A stretch of 64,000 nt of DNA from Vagococcus fluvialis (GCF_003337315.1 NZ_QPJV01000002.1:186001-250000); one strand, 5' to 3'. Positions 25,410 to 34,660 are shown, numbered from the stretch's first letter. The notes: generated by a model from the sequence alone, not told the origin. Numbers and translations are program-made.

Positions 25410-26660
25410 ATGGATTTTATAACAAATCAAATATTAAAAAATCCACCTGTTCTTTTAGGATTAATTGCGATGATTGGTTTACTTTTACAAAGAAAACCAA
25501 TTGCGGAAGTCATTAAAGGAACGTTAACAGCAGCTTTTGGGATGGTTATTTTATCAGCTGGTGTCAATATGTTAGTTGGAGCTATCGCACCGATTAACAC
25601 AGCCGTTCAAACGCAAATGGGTGTTTCAGTAACAGAAGGATTATCAGATGTTACATTTACTGCTGAATACGGGGGAACAGTTGGATTAGCAATGTTCTTA
25701 GGTCTTATTATTCACTTACTAATCGCTCGTTTCACACCTGTTAAAACAATTTTCTTAACAGGACATATGCTTTGGTGGTTCCCATTTATCGTAGTTGCTG
25801 GTGGAGTTGAATCAGGTATGAAAGGAACAGCTTTAATTATTTTCGGTGCTGTACTTTCAGCTTTATACTGGTCATTTATGCCATGGATTATGAGAAGATA
25901 CGTATGGGATGCAACAGGTGATGAATCATTCTTAATTGGTCACCCAACAGGTATCTTATCAATTGTTTCAGGTTTTGTTGCAAAACGTGTTGGAAATAAA
26001 GAGAAATCTACAGAAGATTTAAAAGTGCCAGAAGGTTTCTCATTCTTTAGAGAAATTTCAATTACAGGTGCTTTAGTAATGTTTATTATGAATATTGTCG
26101 TAGCATTAATTGCTCCAGTTTTAGTGCCAGAAGGTGGCAATATGTTTATGTTTGCAGTTAATGCAGGTCTTAACTTTGGTGCTGGTTTACTCATTATGTT
26201 ATACGGAGTCCGTTTATTAATTAACCAAATCGTGCCAGCTTTCCAAGGTATTGCAGAAAAAGTTGTCCCTGGTGCTATCCCAGCCTTTGACGTGCCAATT
26301 CTTTTCAACTACCGTCCAAATGCAGTTATCATTGGATTTATTGTAGGTATGATTACTTCAACAATCTTTGTTGTTATTGCTAACTCATTTAATGTCTTTG
26401 GCGTTTTATTAGTGCCACTTGTTATTACAAGTTTCTTTGAATTAGGTGGAGCGGCAGTGATTGGTGAGGGACAAGGTGGTTTACGCGGTTCGATTATTGG
26501 AACAACAGTAGCAGCACTTGTTATGGTTATTTTAGTCGGTGTATCTGCTATGTTATTAGGTTCAACAGTTCAAAACTGGATTATGATCTTTGGTGGTAAT
26601 GACTTATCTCTATGGGGAATTTTAGCTAGAGGTTTAGGAAGTTTATTTGGAGGTTTATAA
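25410..26660 (+). CDS. PTS EIIC, ascorbate (UlaA/SgaT) family
   Basis: 416 residues with about 11 membrane helices. Start LLGLIAMIGLLLQRKPIAEVIKG and the segments GHMLWWFPF and HPTGILSIV agree with UlaA-type permeases, which carry L-ascorbate. In operons for real ascorbate use one expects ulaD/E/F-type enzymes (decarboxylase, epimerases); none is here, only a UPF0309 SIS protein, so the substrate is probably another sugar acid or amino sugar. Confidence 0.9.
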   Translation: MDFITNQILKNPPVLLGLIAMIGLLLQRKPIAEVIKGTLTAAFGMVILSAGVNMLVGAIAPINTAVQTQMGVSVTEGLSDVTFTAEYGGTVGLAMFLGLIIHLLIARFTPVKTIFLTGHMLWWFPFIVVAGGVESGMKGTALIIFGAVLSALYWSFMPWIMRRYVWDATGDESFLIGHPTGILSIVSGFVAKRVGNKEKSTEDLKVPEGFSFFREISITGALVMFIMNIVVALIAPVLVPEGGNMFMFAVNAGLNFGAGLLIMLYGVRLLINQIVPAFQGIAEKVVPGAIPAFDVPILFNYRPNAVIIGFIVGMITSTIFVVIANSFNVFGVLLVPLVITSFFELGGAAVIGEGQGGLRGSIIGTTVAALVMVILVGVSAMLLGSTVQNWIMIFGGNDLSLWGILARGLGSLFGGL

Positions 26661-26661
26661 T

Positions 26662-27399
26662 ATGTTTCAATATATGGATAAAGTAACTGAGATTTTAAAA
26701 GTAGTTAAAGAAAATGAAAGTGGCGTTATTCAAGAAGCGATTGATTTAATGACTGAGGCTAACTTAAATAAACAATCTGTTTTTATCTTTGGTGCTAGTC
26801 ATGCGGGCATCTTAATGGAAGAGATGTACTACAGAGCTGGTGGTATGATGACTATTAATCCAATCTTTGGTCGCGAAGTAATGTTAGATCGCTCTCCAAT
26901 TACTTTTACAAGTCAAATGGAGCGTTTAGAAGGTTATGGAACGTCATTAGCTAGTACTGTAGACTTTAAAGAAAACGATGTATTAATTTTACATTCAGTA
27001 TCAGGCCGAAATCCAATTATAATAGATATAGCTATTGCTGCACGTGAAAAAGGAGTTAAGTTAATAGGTTTAACAAATGTTAGCTACTCTAAATCTGTTA
27101 CAAGTAGACATTCTTCGGGGAAAAGATTGTTTGAAGTAGTAGATATTGTAATTGATAATCATGGTGATATTGGGGATGCTTGCTGTGATATCAAAGGAAT
27201 CGAACAAAAAGTGGGAGCTTCATCAACAGTAGTCGGAGCAAGTATTTTAAATACAATTATTGTTGAAACCTGTCAAAAATTAGTAGACAGTGGCGTGAAG
27301 TATCCACCAATCTTTTACTCAGCAAACCTTGATGGTGGAGATCAGTTAAATCAAGATTTGTATGAACAATATAAAGATTCAATTCATTATCAGTTTTAA
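26662..27399 (+). CDS. UPF0309 SIS-domain protein, likely sugar-phosphate isomerase
   Basis: 245 residues from the ATG at 26662, which has GGAGG 8 bases upstream and begins just after the EIIC stop. The family pattern is clear: EEMYYRAGG near residue 54, SGRNPIIIDIAI near 115 and YSKSVTSRHSSGKRLFEV near 150, matching UPF0309 proteins (SIS fold, phosphosugar binding). These are predicted to isomerise or bind keto/amino sugar phosphates; the reaction is unproven. Placed last in the PTS operon, it should act on the sugar phosphate delivered by the EIIABC proteins. Confidence 0.85.
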   Translation: MFQYMDKVTEILKVVKENESGVIQEAIDLMTEANLNKQSVFIFGASHAGILMEEMYYRAGGMMTINPIFGREVMLDRSPITFTSQMERLEGYGTSLASTVDFKENDVLILHSVSGRNPIIIDIAIAAREKGVKLIGLTNVSYSKSVTSRHSSGKRLFEVVDIVIDNHGDIGDACCDIKGIEQKVGASSTVVGASILNTIIVETCQKLVDSGVKYPPIFYSANLDGGDQLNQDLYEQYKDSIHYQF

Positions 27400-27423
27400 T
27401 GAGTTGTGAATAAAGGGAAGGGA

Positions 27424-27451
27424 ACAGACGGAGAGATTCGTCTGTTTTTTT
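27424..27451 (+). terminator. Terminator after the PTS/SIS operon
   Basis: ACAGACG / CGTCTGT stem, 8-base loop, seven T. Confidence 0.85.
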
Positions 27452-27527
27452 GTATGGATGATAAAGTGTAATGACTAAAAAATAATAAACATATTTTATT
27501 AAATACGTTTATAAAGTTAATGTATGA

Positions 27528-27533
27528 TATAAT
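27528..27533 (+). promoter_or_regulatory. -10 box of the Fic-DUF262 gene
   Basis: TATAAT 39 bases before the TTG start; the -35 region is AT-rich without a clear hexamer. Confidence 0.45.
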
Positions 27534-27571
27534 AGTTTTCATAGTATATATTAGAAAGAGGCGTTATCATA

Positions 27572-29434
27572 TTGAAAGAAAATCTCACTAGAGTAGTTAC
27601 TTTAGAAGAAAAAATTGCTTATAAGAATTTAGAAAACTATGATGATGGAAGATATATTCCTAAACATTTGGATAAATTAAGTAGTGACTTAACCTTTGAA
27701 GATTTAACTCGTGCTGAAACATTAACAATTGATGATAATATATTAAAAGAATATGTTCATTATGGACAATTGCTAAATTCAAAACACTCAAATTTTCAAC
27801 CTGGTGTCTTTGCTGGAAAAAATGAATATGAAGCTACTTTTTCTAAGAAATGTTACTTTCAATCGGAATTAGAATTTATCGTAGAGATATTTATATCGCA
27901 TCATAATGTACATGCATTTATTGATGGTAATAAAAGAACGGCTTTAAATTTTTTTCTAGAATTATTATATAAATATACAAAATTTTATATAAAAGATGTA
28001 TTACTGATTCAAGATGCACAAATTTATTACTTAATAGAAAAAATAAATAAAGAAGAATTTATACAAATTATATTAAATGAGGTGAAAAGTAAAGTGGTAA
28101 AAAGTAATACTAAATGTCATTTAGAACATTTAATTCCTCGAATCGAATTAGATAGTGAATCCGAATCTGCAAATTTTCATCAAACTACTGATAGAAAAGC
28201 AAATTTTTCATTAACTGATTTGGAGAATGGTCAGTTTTTTTATGATCAATTAAAAAAACCATATTTTCAAAGAGATACAAACGAGTGGACTGTTGAACGT
28301 GTTGAAAAATTATTAAGCACATTTTTAGAAGATGGTCTTATACCTGCAATAATCTTATGGGAAACAAATGAGGGGGATATATTAATTATTGATGGAGCAC
28401 ATAGAATAAGTTCGTTAATAGCATGGGTAAATAACGATTTTGGTAGGGTTAATGTATCTTCAACTAATACTCATCACGAAATATCAGATTATTTTAATAG
28501 TAAAATTGGAAATTATGAAGATATAAAAAGAAGTAAAGAAGAGAAATATAAAAATATAAAGCAAATTATTGCAAAAAAATCAGTACCTATACAATGGGTT
28601 ACTGGAGATTATGAAAAAGTAAAAGAGTCATTCATAAGAATAAATGAACAAGGGGTTACATTATCAAATGATGAGAAAGAATTAATTCAAAAAGACAAGT
28701 TACCCACCTCTAAGTTATCACGAGCAATATTATCACATGGGACAGGTCAGAGTTCTAAAAATCAAACCGAAAACAGTAAAAAAATATTTGAGTATTTTTT
28801 TACACCTACTTTGATAAAAGATAATGTGTTTTATCCAATGTTTGGAGCTTTAGATGAAGAATTTGTTATTTCCAAAGTGTTCAATGTTTTAAAAATAGTG
28901 GATGAGAATTCTCAAGAAGATGATGATTTTTCAGAACAAGTATTAAGATTTGCAGAATTTTCTCAAGAGTATTTAGAAATTAGTAATAAAGTTTATTTTT
29001 ATGGTGCTAATCAACATTATAAGAATTCTTCTTTATTTGGTTTTTCTTCATTTATTTTAGAATTAATGAAAGATGAAAAATTACTAATAAAATATAAAGA
29101 GAATAGAGGAGAATTTGAAGACTTTTTAACATCAAATGAGCGATTTGTTCAAACAATTTCTAGAAAAAGAAGACAATCATCAAAGGCTGTAGTTGATATA
29201 TCAACTTATTATAAGACAGTACTAGAATCAATAGCGGAAAAAGATGAAGAAATTGTATTCAAAGAGTTTCCATATTTATCGAGAAGTCAAAGTGAGCAAA
29301 CTGATAGACAGATTATAATAGAAGAAAAATATATTGAGTTCCTAGCTAAAATACCGAGATGTCCAATATGTAGAGGTTATATTGATGGGCAAATAACTAA
29401 TGGAGAGAAACTGATACATTCGTGTTGTGAATGA
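27572..29434 (+). CDS. Doc/Fic + DUF262 (GmrS/ParB-like) fusion with vestigial C-terminal HNH, putative defence protein
   Basis: 620 residues. Residues about 90-175 are a Doc-type Fic domain: HAFIDGNKRT at 114-123 carries the catalytic His and the Doc-style NKRT instead of the AMP-transferase GNGR. Residues about 215-420 are a DUF262 domain: QRDTNEW (233-239) and IDGAHRISSLIAW (273-285) match the QR..W and DGxQRxxSL motifs seen in GmrSD, BrxU and SspE anti-phage proteins. At the C-terminus CPIC (597-600) and H616-S-C-C look like the two zinc-knuckle ends of an HNH nuclease with the catalytic DH centre missing. Start is TTG, AGAGG 12 bases upstream; no in-frame ATG is near. The gene stands alone, is more AT-rich than its neighbours and lies at the guaA 3' end. 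No Phd-type antitoxin gene is adjacent. Function is inferred, not known. Confidence 0.75.
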   Translation: MKENLTRVVTLEEKIAYKNLENYDDGRYIPKHLDKLSSDLTFEDLTRAETLTIDDNILKEYVHYGQLLNSKHSNFQPGVFAGKNEYEATFSKKCYFQSELEFIVEIFISHHNVHAFIDGNKRTALNFFLELLYKYTKFYIKDVLLIQDAQIYYLIEKINKEEFIQIILNEVKSKVVKSNTKCHLEHLIPRIELDSESESANFHQTTDRKANFSLTDLENGQFFYDQLKKPYFQRDTNEWTVERVEKLLSTFLEDGLIPAIILWETNEGDILIIDGAHRISSLIAWVNNDFGRVNVSSTNTHHEISDYFNSKIGNYEDIKRSKEEKYKNIKQIIAKKSVPIQWVTGDYEKVKESFIRINEQGVTLSNDEKELIQKDKLPTSKLSRAILSHGTGQSSKNQTENSKKIFEYFFTPTLIKDNVFYPMFGALDEEFVISKVFNVLKIVDENSQEDDDFSEQVLRFAEFSQEYLEISNKVYFYGANQHYKNSSLFGFSSFILELMKDEKLLIKYKENRGEFEDFLTSNERFVQTISRKRRQSSKAVVDISTYYKTVLESIAEKDEEIVFKEFPYLSRSQSEQTDRQIIIEEKYIEFLAKIPRCPICRGYIDGQITNGEKLIHSCCE

Positions 29435-29933
29435 TTTTATCAGCGTTAGTGATGAAGTTTGTTTATTTTTATCTATAGGCAGTATGAAGAAATGAAGATA
29501 AAGATTAAGAGATGAAAATTAGAAATAAGGAGAAGACTTGATGTGTTACAGGTAATAGCTTCGCAGAGATAAGTTTAGTAAACGCTCTTAACTTTAATAA
29601 AGTATAGTTAGAAAAAATTATGTTAGTTTATTGCCTGCTATTATTTTATAAGATATAAATAGATAAAGTTAAAATTCAAAAACTCCAATAATAAAAAATT
29701 ATTAAGTAATAATAGAAAGATGACAACGTCCAGTAGAAAATTAGTATGTTGAAGAATAAGGAATTATTAAGAAACTTTCTCAAATAGTAGCCATAACTTA
29801 AATAAACCCTGCTAAGGATTTTCTTGGCAGGGTTTTTGGCAGGGAACCATATTAAATTAAGTCATTTTTGTCCGTTTTACATGTCCATAAATGCTGTTAA
29901 ATAGGTATTCCCCATTCATATTATGTTAGCTCT
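29435..29933. other. AT-rich gap between the Fic-DUF262 gene and guaA
   Basis: 499 bases with no credible gene. It holds a terminator at 29804-29838, and near guaA a stretch where GGACA occurs twice on the minus strand (TTATGGACATGTAAAACGG and GGACAAAAATG), which could be worn recombinase arm sites. The rest is A/T-rich sequence that may be decayed mobile DNA. Confidence 0.4.
29804..29838 (+). terminator. Terminator downstream of the Fic-DUF262 gene
   Basis: AAACCCTGC / GCAGGGTTT stem followed by T; the arm GGCAGGG is repeated immediately after the stem. Confidence 0.7.
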
Positions 29934-31490
29934 TTATTCCCACTCTACTGTTGCAGGTGGCTTACTCGTAATGTCATACACAATTCTATTAACGTGTGCC
30001 ACTTCATTCACGATACGAACTGAGATTTTTTGCAATAAGTCCCAATCAATACGAGCAAAGTCAGCAGTCATTCCATCAATAGATGTAATGGCACGGATAC
30101 CAACTGTGTAGTCATAAGTACGACCGTCTCCCATAACACCAACTGAACGGATACCAGGAAGTACTGTAAAGTATTGCCAGATATCGCGGTCAAGACCAGC
30201 GTTAGCAATTTCTTCACGTAAAATCGCGTCACTTTCGCGAACGATTTCTAATTTTTCTTCTGTAATTTCACCAAGAACACGGATACCTAATCCAGGACCT
30301 GGGAATGGTTGACGCCATACTAATGATTCTGGCATTCCAAGTTCAATACCTAAAGCACGAACTTCATCTTTAAATAAAGTATTTAATGGTTCGATTAATT
30401 CAAATTCCATATCATCTGGTAATCCACCAACGTTGTGATGTGATTTAATCACTTCAGCAGTATCAGTACCACTTTCGATAACGTCTGTGTATAGAGTTCC
30501 TTGAGCTAAGAAGTCAATTCCTTCTAATTTAGCCGCTTCATCATCGAATAAGTAAATAAATTCATTACCGATAATTTTACGTTTTTGTTCTGGATCAGAC
30601 ACACCAGCTAATTTATCTAAGAAACGTTTCTTAGCATTTACGCGGATGATGTTTAAGCCAAATTTACCAGATAGGCTATCCATAACTTGATCGCCTTCAT
30701 CTTTACGTAATAAACCATGGTCTACAAAGATACATGTTAATTGGTCACCGATTGCTTTTTGTAAAAGAACCCCAACGACACTTGAATCCACTCCACCAGA
30801 AAGAGCAAGTAACACTTTTTTGTCTCCAACTTGTTCGCGGATTTTATTAATTTCTACATCAATGAAGTTTTCCATTGACCAATCACCTTTGGCACCACAA
30901 ATATCAAATGCAAAATGGCGTAAAACATCATTTCCATGCTCAGAATGACGTACTTCTGGATGGAATTGAACAGCGTAAAGGCCTTTTTCACGGTTTTCCA
31001 TAGCAGAAATTGGGCAGTTAGCACTTGTTGCCACTACTTCAAATCCTTCAGGTACTTCAGTCACTAAATCACCATGACTCATCCATACTTGATGATGTTC
31101 AGGTAATCCTTTAAATAATTGTGTAGATGAATCAGTAACATCCAACATTGCTTTTCCGTATTCAGGAGCCCCAGCACTTTTAACAACCCCACCTAATTTG
31201 TGAGTCATTAATTGCATACCGTAGCAGATACCTAAAATAGGAATACCTAATTCATAAATTTCAGGGTCAATTGAGAAACTTTCTTCGTCATATACACTAT
31301 TTGGTCCACCGGAGAAAATAATTCCTTTTGGTGCTATTTCTTTGATTTCTTCCACAGTGATTTTGTGGCTCATTAACTCAGAGAATACTCCAAATTCTCT
31401 AATGCGGCGTGTAATTAATTGATTGTATTGGCTACCATAATCCAAAACAATGATTTTTTCCATGTCTTTAAAATCTGACGTGTTTGTCAC
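29934..31490 (-). CDS. guaA: GMP synthase (glutamine-hydrolysing)
   Basis: 518 residues from the GTG at 31490, giving [20 protein letters not shown], the start seen in enterococci; AGGGTGA is 5-6 bases upstream. An in-frame GTG at 31499 overlaps that ribosome site. The glutaminase half has GICYGMQ (nucleophile Cys) and the HPE of VQFHPEV; the synthetase half has the ATP-PPase motif [11 protein letters not shown]; the C-terminal dimerisation domain ends KPPATVEWE. It converts XMP to GMP. The 3' end of guaA is a known integration hotspot for genomic islands, and the lone Fic-DUF262 gene sits next to it. Confidence 0.97.
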   Translation of the reverse strand: MTNTSDFKDMEKIIVLDYGSQYNQLITRRIREFGVFSELMSHKITVEEIKEIAPKGIIFSGGPNSVYDEESFSIDPEIYELGIPILGICYGMQLMTHKLGGVVKSAGAPEYGKAMLDVTDSSTQLFKGLPEHHQVWMSHGDLVTEVPEGFEVVATSANCPISAMENREKGLYAVQFHPEVRHSEHGNDVLRHFAFDICGAKGDWSMENFIDVEINKIREQVGDKKVLLALSGGVDSSVVGVLLQKAIGDQLTCIFVDHGLLRKDEGDQVMDSLSGKFGLNIIRVNAKKRFLDKLAGVSDPEQKRKIIGNEFIYLFDDEAAKLEGIDFLAQGTLYTDVIESGTDTAEVIKSHHNVGGLPDDMEFELIEPLNTLFKDEVRALGIELGMPESLVWRQPFPGPGLGIRVLGEITEEKLEIVRESDAILREEIANAGLDRDIWQYFTVLPGIRSVGVMGDGRTYDYTVGIRAITSIDGMTADFARIDWDLLQKISVRIVNEVAHVNRIVYDITSKPPATVEWE

Positions 31491-31522
31491 TTGCTTCACC
31501 CTATCTTTCTTTTTTTGTGTTA

Positions 31523-32446
31523 CTAGAATTTCCTTAAAGAGATTTCGTCGATCATGTGATTAACGGTTTTATGTAAAACAACATCAGCTCGATTTTTTGT
31601 TGGTAAGATAAATTCAGTTAGATTTTGTAAATTAACATCTTTCCAAACTTGTCTTGCAAATTGAAGAGCTTCTTCTCTAGATCCATTCGCATATTCATAA
31701 TAATAATTAGTTTTGTCATCTTTTGCAAGGTCTAATAACGCTTCGAAGCGTTCTAAATACCAAGATTCGATTAATTCTGGCTCAGCATCTACAAAAACAG
31801 AGAAATCAAAGAAGTCACTGACATAGATTTGCTGATTAGCAGGTAATTGTAAAACGTTGATTCCTTCTACAATTAAAATGTCTGGTTGTGTAATTTCTTC
31901 AAACTCACCAGGAATAATATCGTAGATTTCATGAGAATATTTTGGAATCTGTAAGTTGTCCTTGCCATTTTTAACAGCATTTAGAAAATCTAGTAATAAC
32001 TCCATGTCATAACTTTCAGGAAAGCCTTTTTTATCTAAGATACCGCGTTTTTCAAGTTCAGCTGTTGGGTATAAAAAGCCATCAGTTGTAATGAGTTGAA
32101 CATTGCGACGTTTAAAGGTTCTTGAGAGCATCATTTGTAGTAGACGTGAAGTTGTACTTTTTCCAACTGCAACACTTCCAGCAACACCAATAATAAAAGG
32201 CGCTGGAGGAACAAATTCTTGCATGAACATTCCTTTACTTAAATGTAGCGACTCATATTCTTTCATATATATATGGATTAAATGAGTCAATGGGATATAA
32301 ATATCCTGTACATCTTGTAAAGAAATACGGTCATTGAAACTTTTTATTTGTTGTAACTCCGTATCAGTCAATGGGGCAATACCGTTTCGATAAAAACTTT
32401 GCCACTCATCACGAGTTAAATGATAGTAGTTTGTTTTTTCACTCAT
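31523..32446 (-). CDS. coaA: Pantothenate kinase, type I
   Basis: 307 residues, normal for CoaA. Walker A is [14 protein letters not shown] near residue 95; [10 protein letters not shown] and the KYSHEIYDI segment belong to the pantothenate site of the prokaryotic type I enzyme. It phosphorylates pantothenate, the first step of coenzyme A synthesis. Start ATG with AGGAG. It lies 33 bases upstream of guaA on the same strand and they may share a transcript, an arrangement found in enterococci. Confidence 0.96.
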   Translation of the reverse strand: MSEKTNYYHLTRDEWQSFYRNGIAPLTDTELQQIKSFNDRISLQDVQDIYIPLTHLIHIYMKEYESLHLSKGMFMQEFVPPAPFIIGVAGSVAVGKSTTSRLLQMMLSRTFKRRNVQLITTDGFLYPTAELEKRGILDKKGFPESYDMELLLDFLNAVKNGKDNLQIPKYSHEIYDIIPGEFEEITQPDILIVEGINVLQLPANQQIYVSDFFDFSVFVDAEPELIESWYLERFEALLDLAKDDKTNYYYEYANGSREEALQFARQVWKDVNLQNLTEFILPTKNRADVVLHKTVNHMIDEISLRKF

Positions 32447-32560
32447 AGTTAGACTCCTAAATAAGATTCCTGTTTTATGCTACTATAAGTCTGTGGTAAG
32501 AGAGTAGACGTGACAAGAATCATTTCTTTTTGATTGATTTTTTGGGTTGTGATAAACATG

Positions 32561-32588
32561 TTTACAACTCCTTAATTCATGCTATGAT
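32561..32588 (+). promoter_or_regulatory. Promoter of the SGNH hydrolase - methyltransferase pair
   Basis: TTTACA (32561-32566), 16 bases, TATGAT (32583-32588). A small palindrome TAAACATGTTTA overlaps the -35 box. Confidence 0.55.
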
Positions 32589-32649
32589 GTTAAAGTCCTA
32601 ATGATTATATCATAAAGAAGTGTCTAGGTTAAAATAAGAGGTGTTAATC

Positions 32650-33213
32650 ATGAAGAAAATCATTTTATTTGGAGATAGTATTACAGCAGGCTATGAAGAT
32701 GGTGTAACAGATTTTCGTTTAAATGAGGAAATCGAAGCTATTTTTACAGATGTCGAGGTTATTAATGCTGGAATTCCAGGAGACACAAGTCAAGGTGCTT
32801 TAAAACGAGTTAAAAATCATGTATTAAAATATGAACCTGATATTGTGACAGTCTTTTTTGGTGCTAATGATGCTTCTAAAATCTCAGGTTTAGATATTAA
32901 TTCTTATCAAGAAAATATTTTATCTTTAGTAAGATTAATTGGATCAGAAAAAGTGATTTTAATTGGTGTTCCTTATGCTAATCAAAAGTACTATAAAGAA
33001 GAACGCCCCATGTCTCACTTAGAGAGTTTTAACGAAGTAGTGAAAGAAATCGCTCAAAGACAGAAAATTAATTATATAAATTTATTAGCAGAAATGAGAA
33101 AAGAAGAACCACTTGAGTTATTACAAGATGATGGTCTACATTTTTCTAGAAAAGGATATCAACTTTTAGGGAAATTAATCAATAACGAATTAAGAAAGAA
33201 GGAAGTTAAATGA
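32650..33213 (+). CDS. SGNH/GDSL hydrolase (lipase/esterase-like)
   Basis: 187 residues from the ATG at 32650 (AAGAGGTG upstream; a GTG at 32641 falls inside that ribosome site). Blocks of the SGNH family are plain: GDSITAG (nucleophile Ser, residues 7-13), NAGIPGDTS (Gly block), FFGANDA (Asn block) and DGLHFSRKGY (Asp/His). It hydrolyses an ester, perhaps a lysophospholipid or acetyl ester. No signal peptide, so cytoplasmic. Its stop overlaps the next start by four bases. Confidence 0.9.
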   Translation: MKKIILFGDSITAGYEDGVTDFRLNEEIEAIFTDVEVINAGIPGDTSQGALKRVKNHVLKYEPDIVTVFFGANDASKISGLDINSYQENILSLVRLIGSEKVILIGVPYANQKYYKEERPMSHLESFNEVVKEIAQRQKINYINLLAEMRKEEPLELLQDDGLHFSRKGYQLLGKLINNELRKKEVK

Positions 33214-33809
33214 GTAATCACTATTATACAAACCAACCAGACGTCGCTCATAACCGAAAACAATGGGAATTTCCATTAAGAGGTAAAAATTTTAAATTTA
33301 TTACAGATACAAATGTTTTTTCAAAAGGAACGGTCGATTTTGGTTCTCGTGTCTTAATTGATGCCTTTGATGATAGTCATCTACCAGAAGGGTCGATTTT
33401 AGATGTTGGCTGTGGTTATGGACCAATGGGATTGTCTTTAGCCCATAGCACAGGACGTTTCGTTGAGATGGTTGATGTAAATGAGCGTGCTGTAGAGTTA
33501 ACAAAAGAAAATGCGGCTTTAAATGGAATCAGTCATATAAAAGCGTATCCTTCCTATATATATGATGTTGTTGAAGCTAATGATTTTGCAGCAGTCATTA
33601 GTAATCCGCCAATTAGAGCAGGTAAAAAGGTAGTTCATGAGATTATTTCTGGCTCATACGATAAATTAGTTAAAGGTGGAACCTTGACTATTGTCATTCA
33701 GAAGAAGCAAGGAGCTCCAAGTGCCCAGAAAAAAATGGAAGAAGTTTTTGGTAATGCAGAAATTGTGGCAAAAGAAAAAGGCTATTTCATAATTGTAAGT
33801 GAAAAATAA
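33210..33809 (+). CDS. Class I SAM methyltransferase, RsmC-like (YbxB position)
   Basis: 199 residues. The SAM site motif LDVGCGYGPMGL is near residue 65 and the post-motif SNPPIRAGK (an NPPI/F catalytic motif used by base N-methyltransferases) is near residue 130. This is the RsmC-like 16S rRNA guanine-N2 methyltransferase fold. In Bacillus the equivalent gene, ybxB, is also just upstream of rpoB. Coupled translationally (ATGA) to the hydrolase gene. The rRNA site it modifies in Firmicutes is inferred only. Confidence 0.9.
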   Translation: MSNHYYTNQPDVAHNRKQWEFPLRGKNFKFITDTNVFSKGTVDFGSRVLIDAFDDSHLPEGSILDVGCGYGPMGLSLAHSTGRFVEMVDVNERAVELTKENAALNGISHIKAYPSYIYDVVEANDFAAVISNPPIRAGKKVVHEIISGSYDKLVKGGTLTIVIQKKQGAPSAQKKMEEVFGNAEIVAKEKGYFIIVSEK

Positions 33810-33811
33810 TA

Positions 33812-33850
33812 AAAACCTAACACTGAAAAAATGAGTGTTAGGTTTTTATT
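33812..33850 (+). terminator. Terminator after the methyltransferase gene
   Basis: AAAACCTAACACT / AGTGTTAGGTTTT stem, 9-base loop, T-run. Confidence 0.85.
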
Positions 33851-34445
33851 TATAGAATATGTTATTTTATAAGCTTGATTAAGGTGTATAGAAGAAGTGA
33901 TACAATATTGTGTTTTTTTAGTAGATTTATTAGAAAATGGCTATGTGAAAATAATATTTTTCTGTTGGAATTGTAATCGTTATCTTTTAACAAAGTCACT
34001 TGATTGATAATGGGTTGAGATGATTATTATACTTGCTCGAAAAATAACAACTATTATAAAAACGTTCAAATAAGGAAGTTAAACATAAAAAATTAATTTA
34101 CACTAAAAAAGAGGATGGAAAATGAAACTGTGAAATACCTTGTAATGTAAACGATTAAGGTTGAGAAAAAAATCGAGTGTCAGATTTTACTTATCTATAA
34201 GAAAATAGTGATAACTTTTTTTAATAAGATACTATATAATAATTTATGCAGTTCCGTTTTAGTGTTTTGTACCTTTACTATTTGTTTTCTTCTTAGTTAA
34301 TAAGAAGATTTTCTGTTAATTTATTTCATTTTATAAAAAGGTTTAATTTTAGAGAATTTATTTTATTGATATGGGGAATCATTAGGGGACAATAAAATAG
34401 GTGGATACCTTTATTTTTTATAAATTAATTTCTTAATAGAATTTT

Positions 34446-34627
34446 CCAATTTAAATGACCTGTTTAGCAGGTGATTGGTGATAGATAATTAGTTAGTGCA
34501 AAGCGGGAACTTATAGTCCTGCTATTTTTTAAGTAAGGTTTTAAAATAGCGGCCACGTTAAAATGTTTATTGAAGCGAGGGCAAGGATTAATGGGGAGGA
34601 AAGCCAGATGGGGATCTGGCTTTTTTT
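34446..34627 (+). ncRNA. Candidate structured RNA upstream of the rpoB promoter
   Basis: Several helices follow one another: CCAAT..ACCTG (34446-34462) pairs with CAGGT.ATTGG (34468-34478); AGCGGGA with TCCTGCT near 34502-34527; GCTATTTTTTAA with TTTTAAAATAGC (about 34521-34551, competing with the previous helix); and a last hairpin AAGCCAGAT/ATCTGGCTT (34601-34622) with a T-run. No open frame explains it. A known Lactobacillales 5' UTR motif, Lacto-rpoB RNA, lies upstream of rpoB; this or the later leader could be that element, which I cannot confirm without a covariance search. Confidence 0.5.
34601..34627 (+). terminator. Terminator 260 bases before rpoB
   Basis: AAGCCAGAT / ATCTGGCTT with a 4-base GGGG loop and seven T, just upstream of the rpoB promoter. 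Confidence 0.8.
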
Positions 34628-34631
34628 GTTG

Positions 34632-34660
34632 TTGACAAAAGATGCTAAAGGCGATAAAAT
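34632..34660 (+). promoter_or_regulatory. rpoB promoter
   Basis: TTGACA (34632-34637), exactly 17 bases, TAAAAT (34655-34660); leader length to the start codon is about 220 bases. Confidence 0.75.

Noticed and set aside
25940-26308. 122-residue frame antisense to the PTS EIIC gene
   Set aside because: Mirrors the codon pattern of the EIIC gene; no ribosome site and no recognisable protein.
27400-29434. Phd-type antitoxin partner for the Doc domain
   Set aside because: Neither flank has a short frame with a ribosome site that could encode one; the upstream gap contains only a terminator and an AT-rich promoter.
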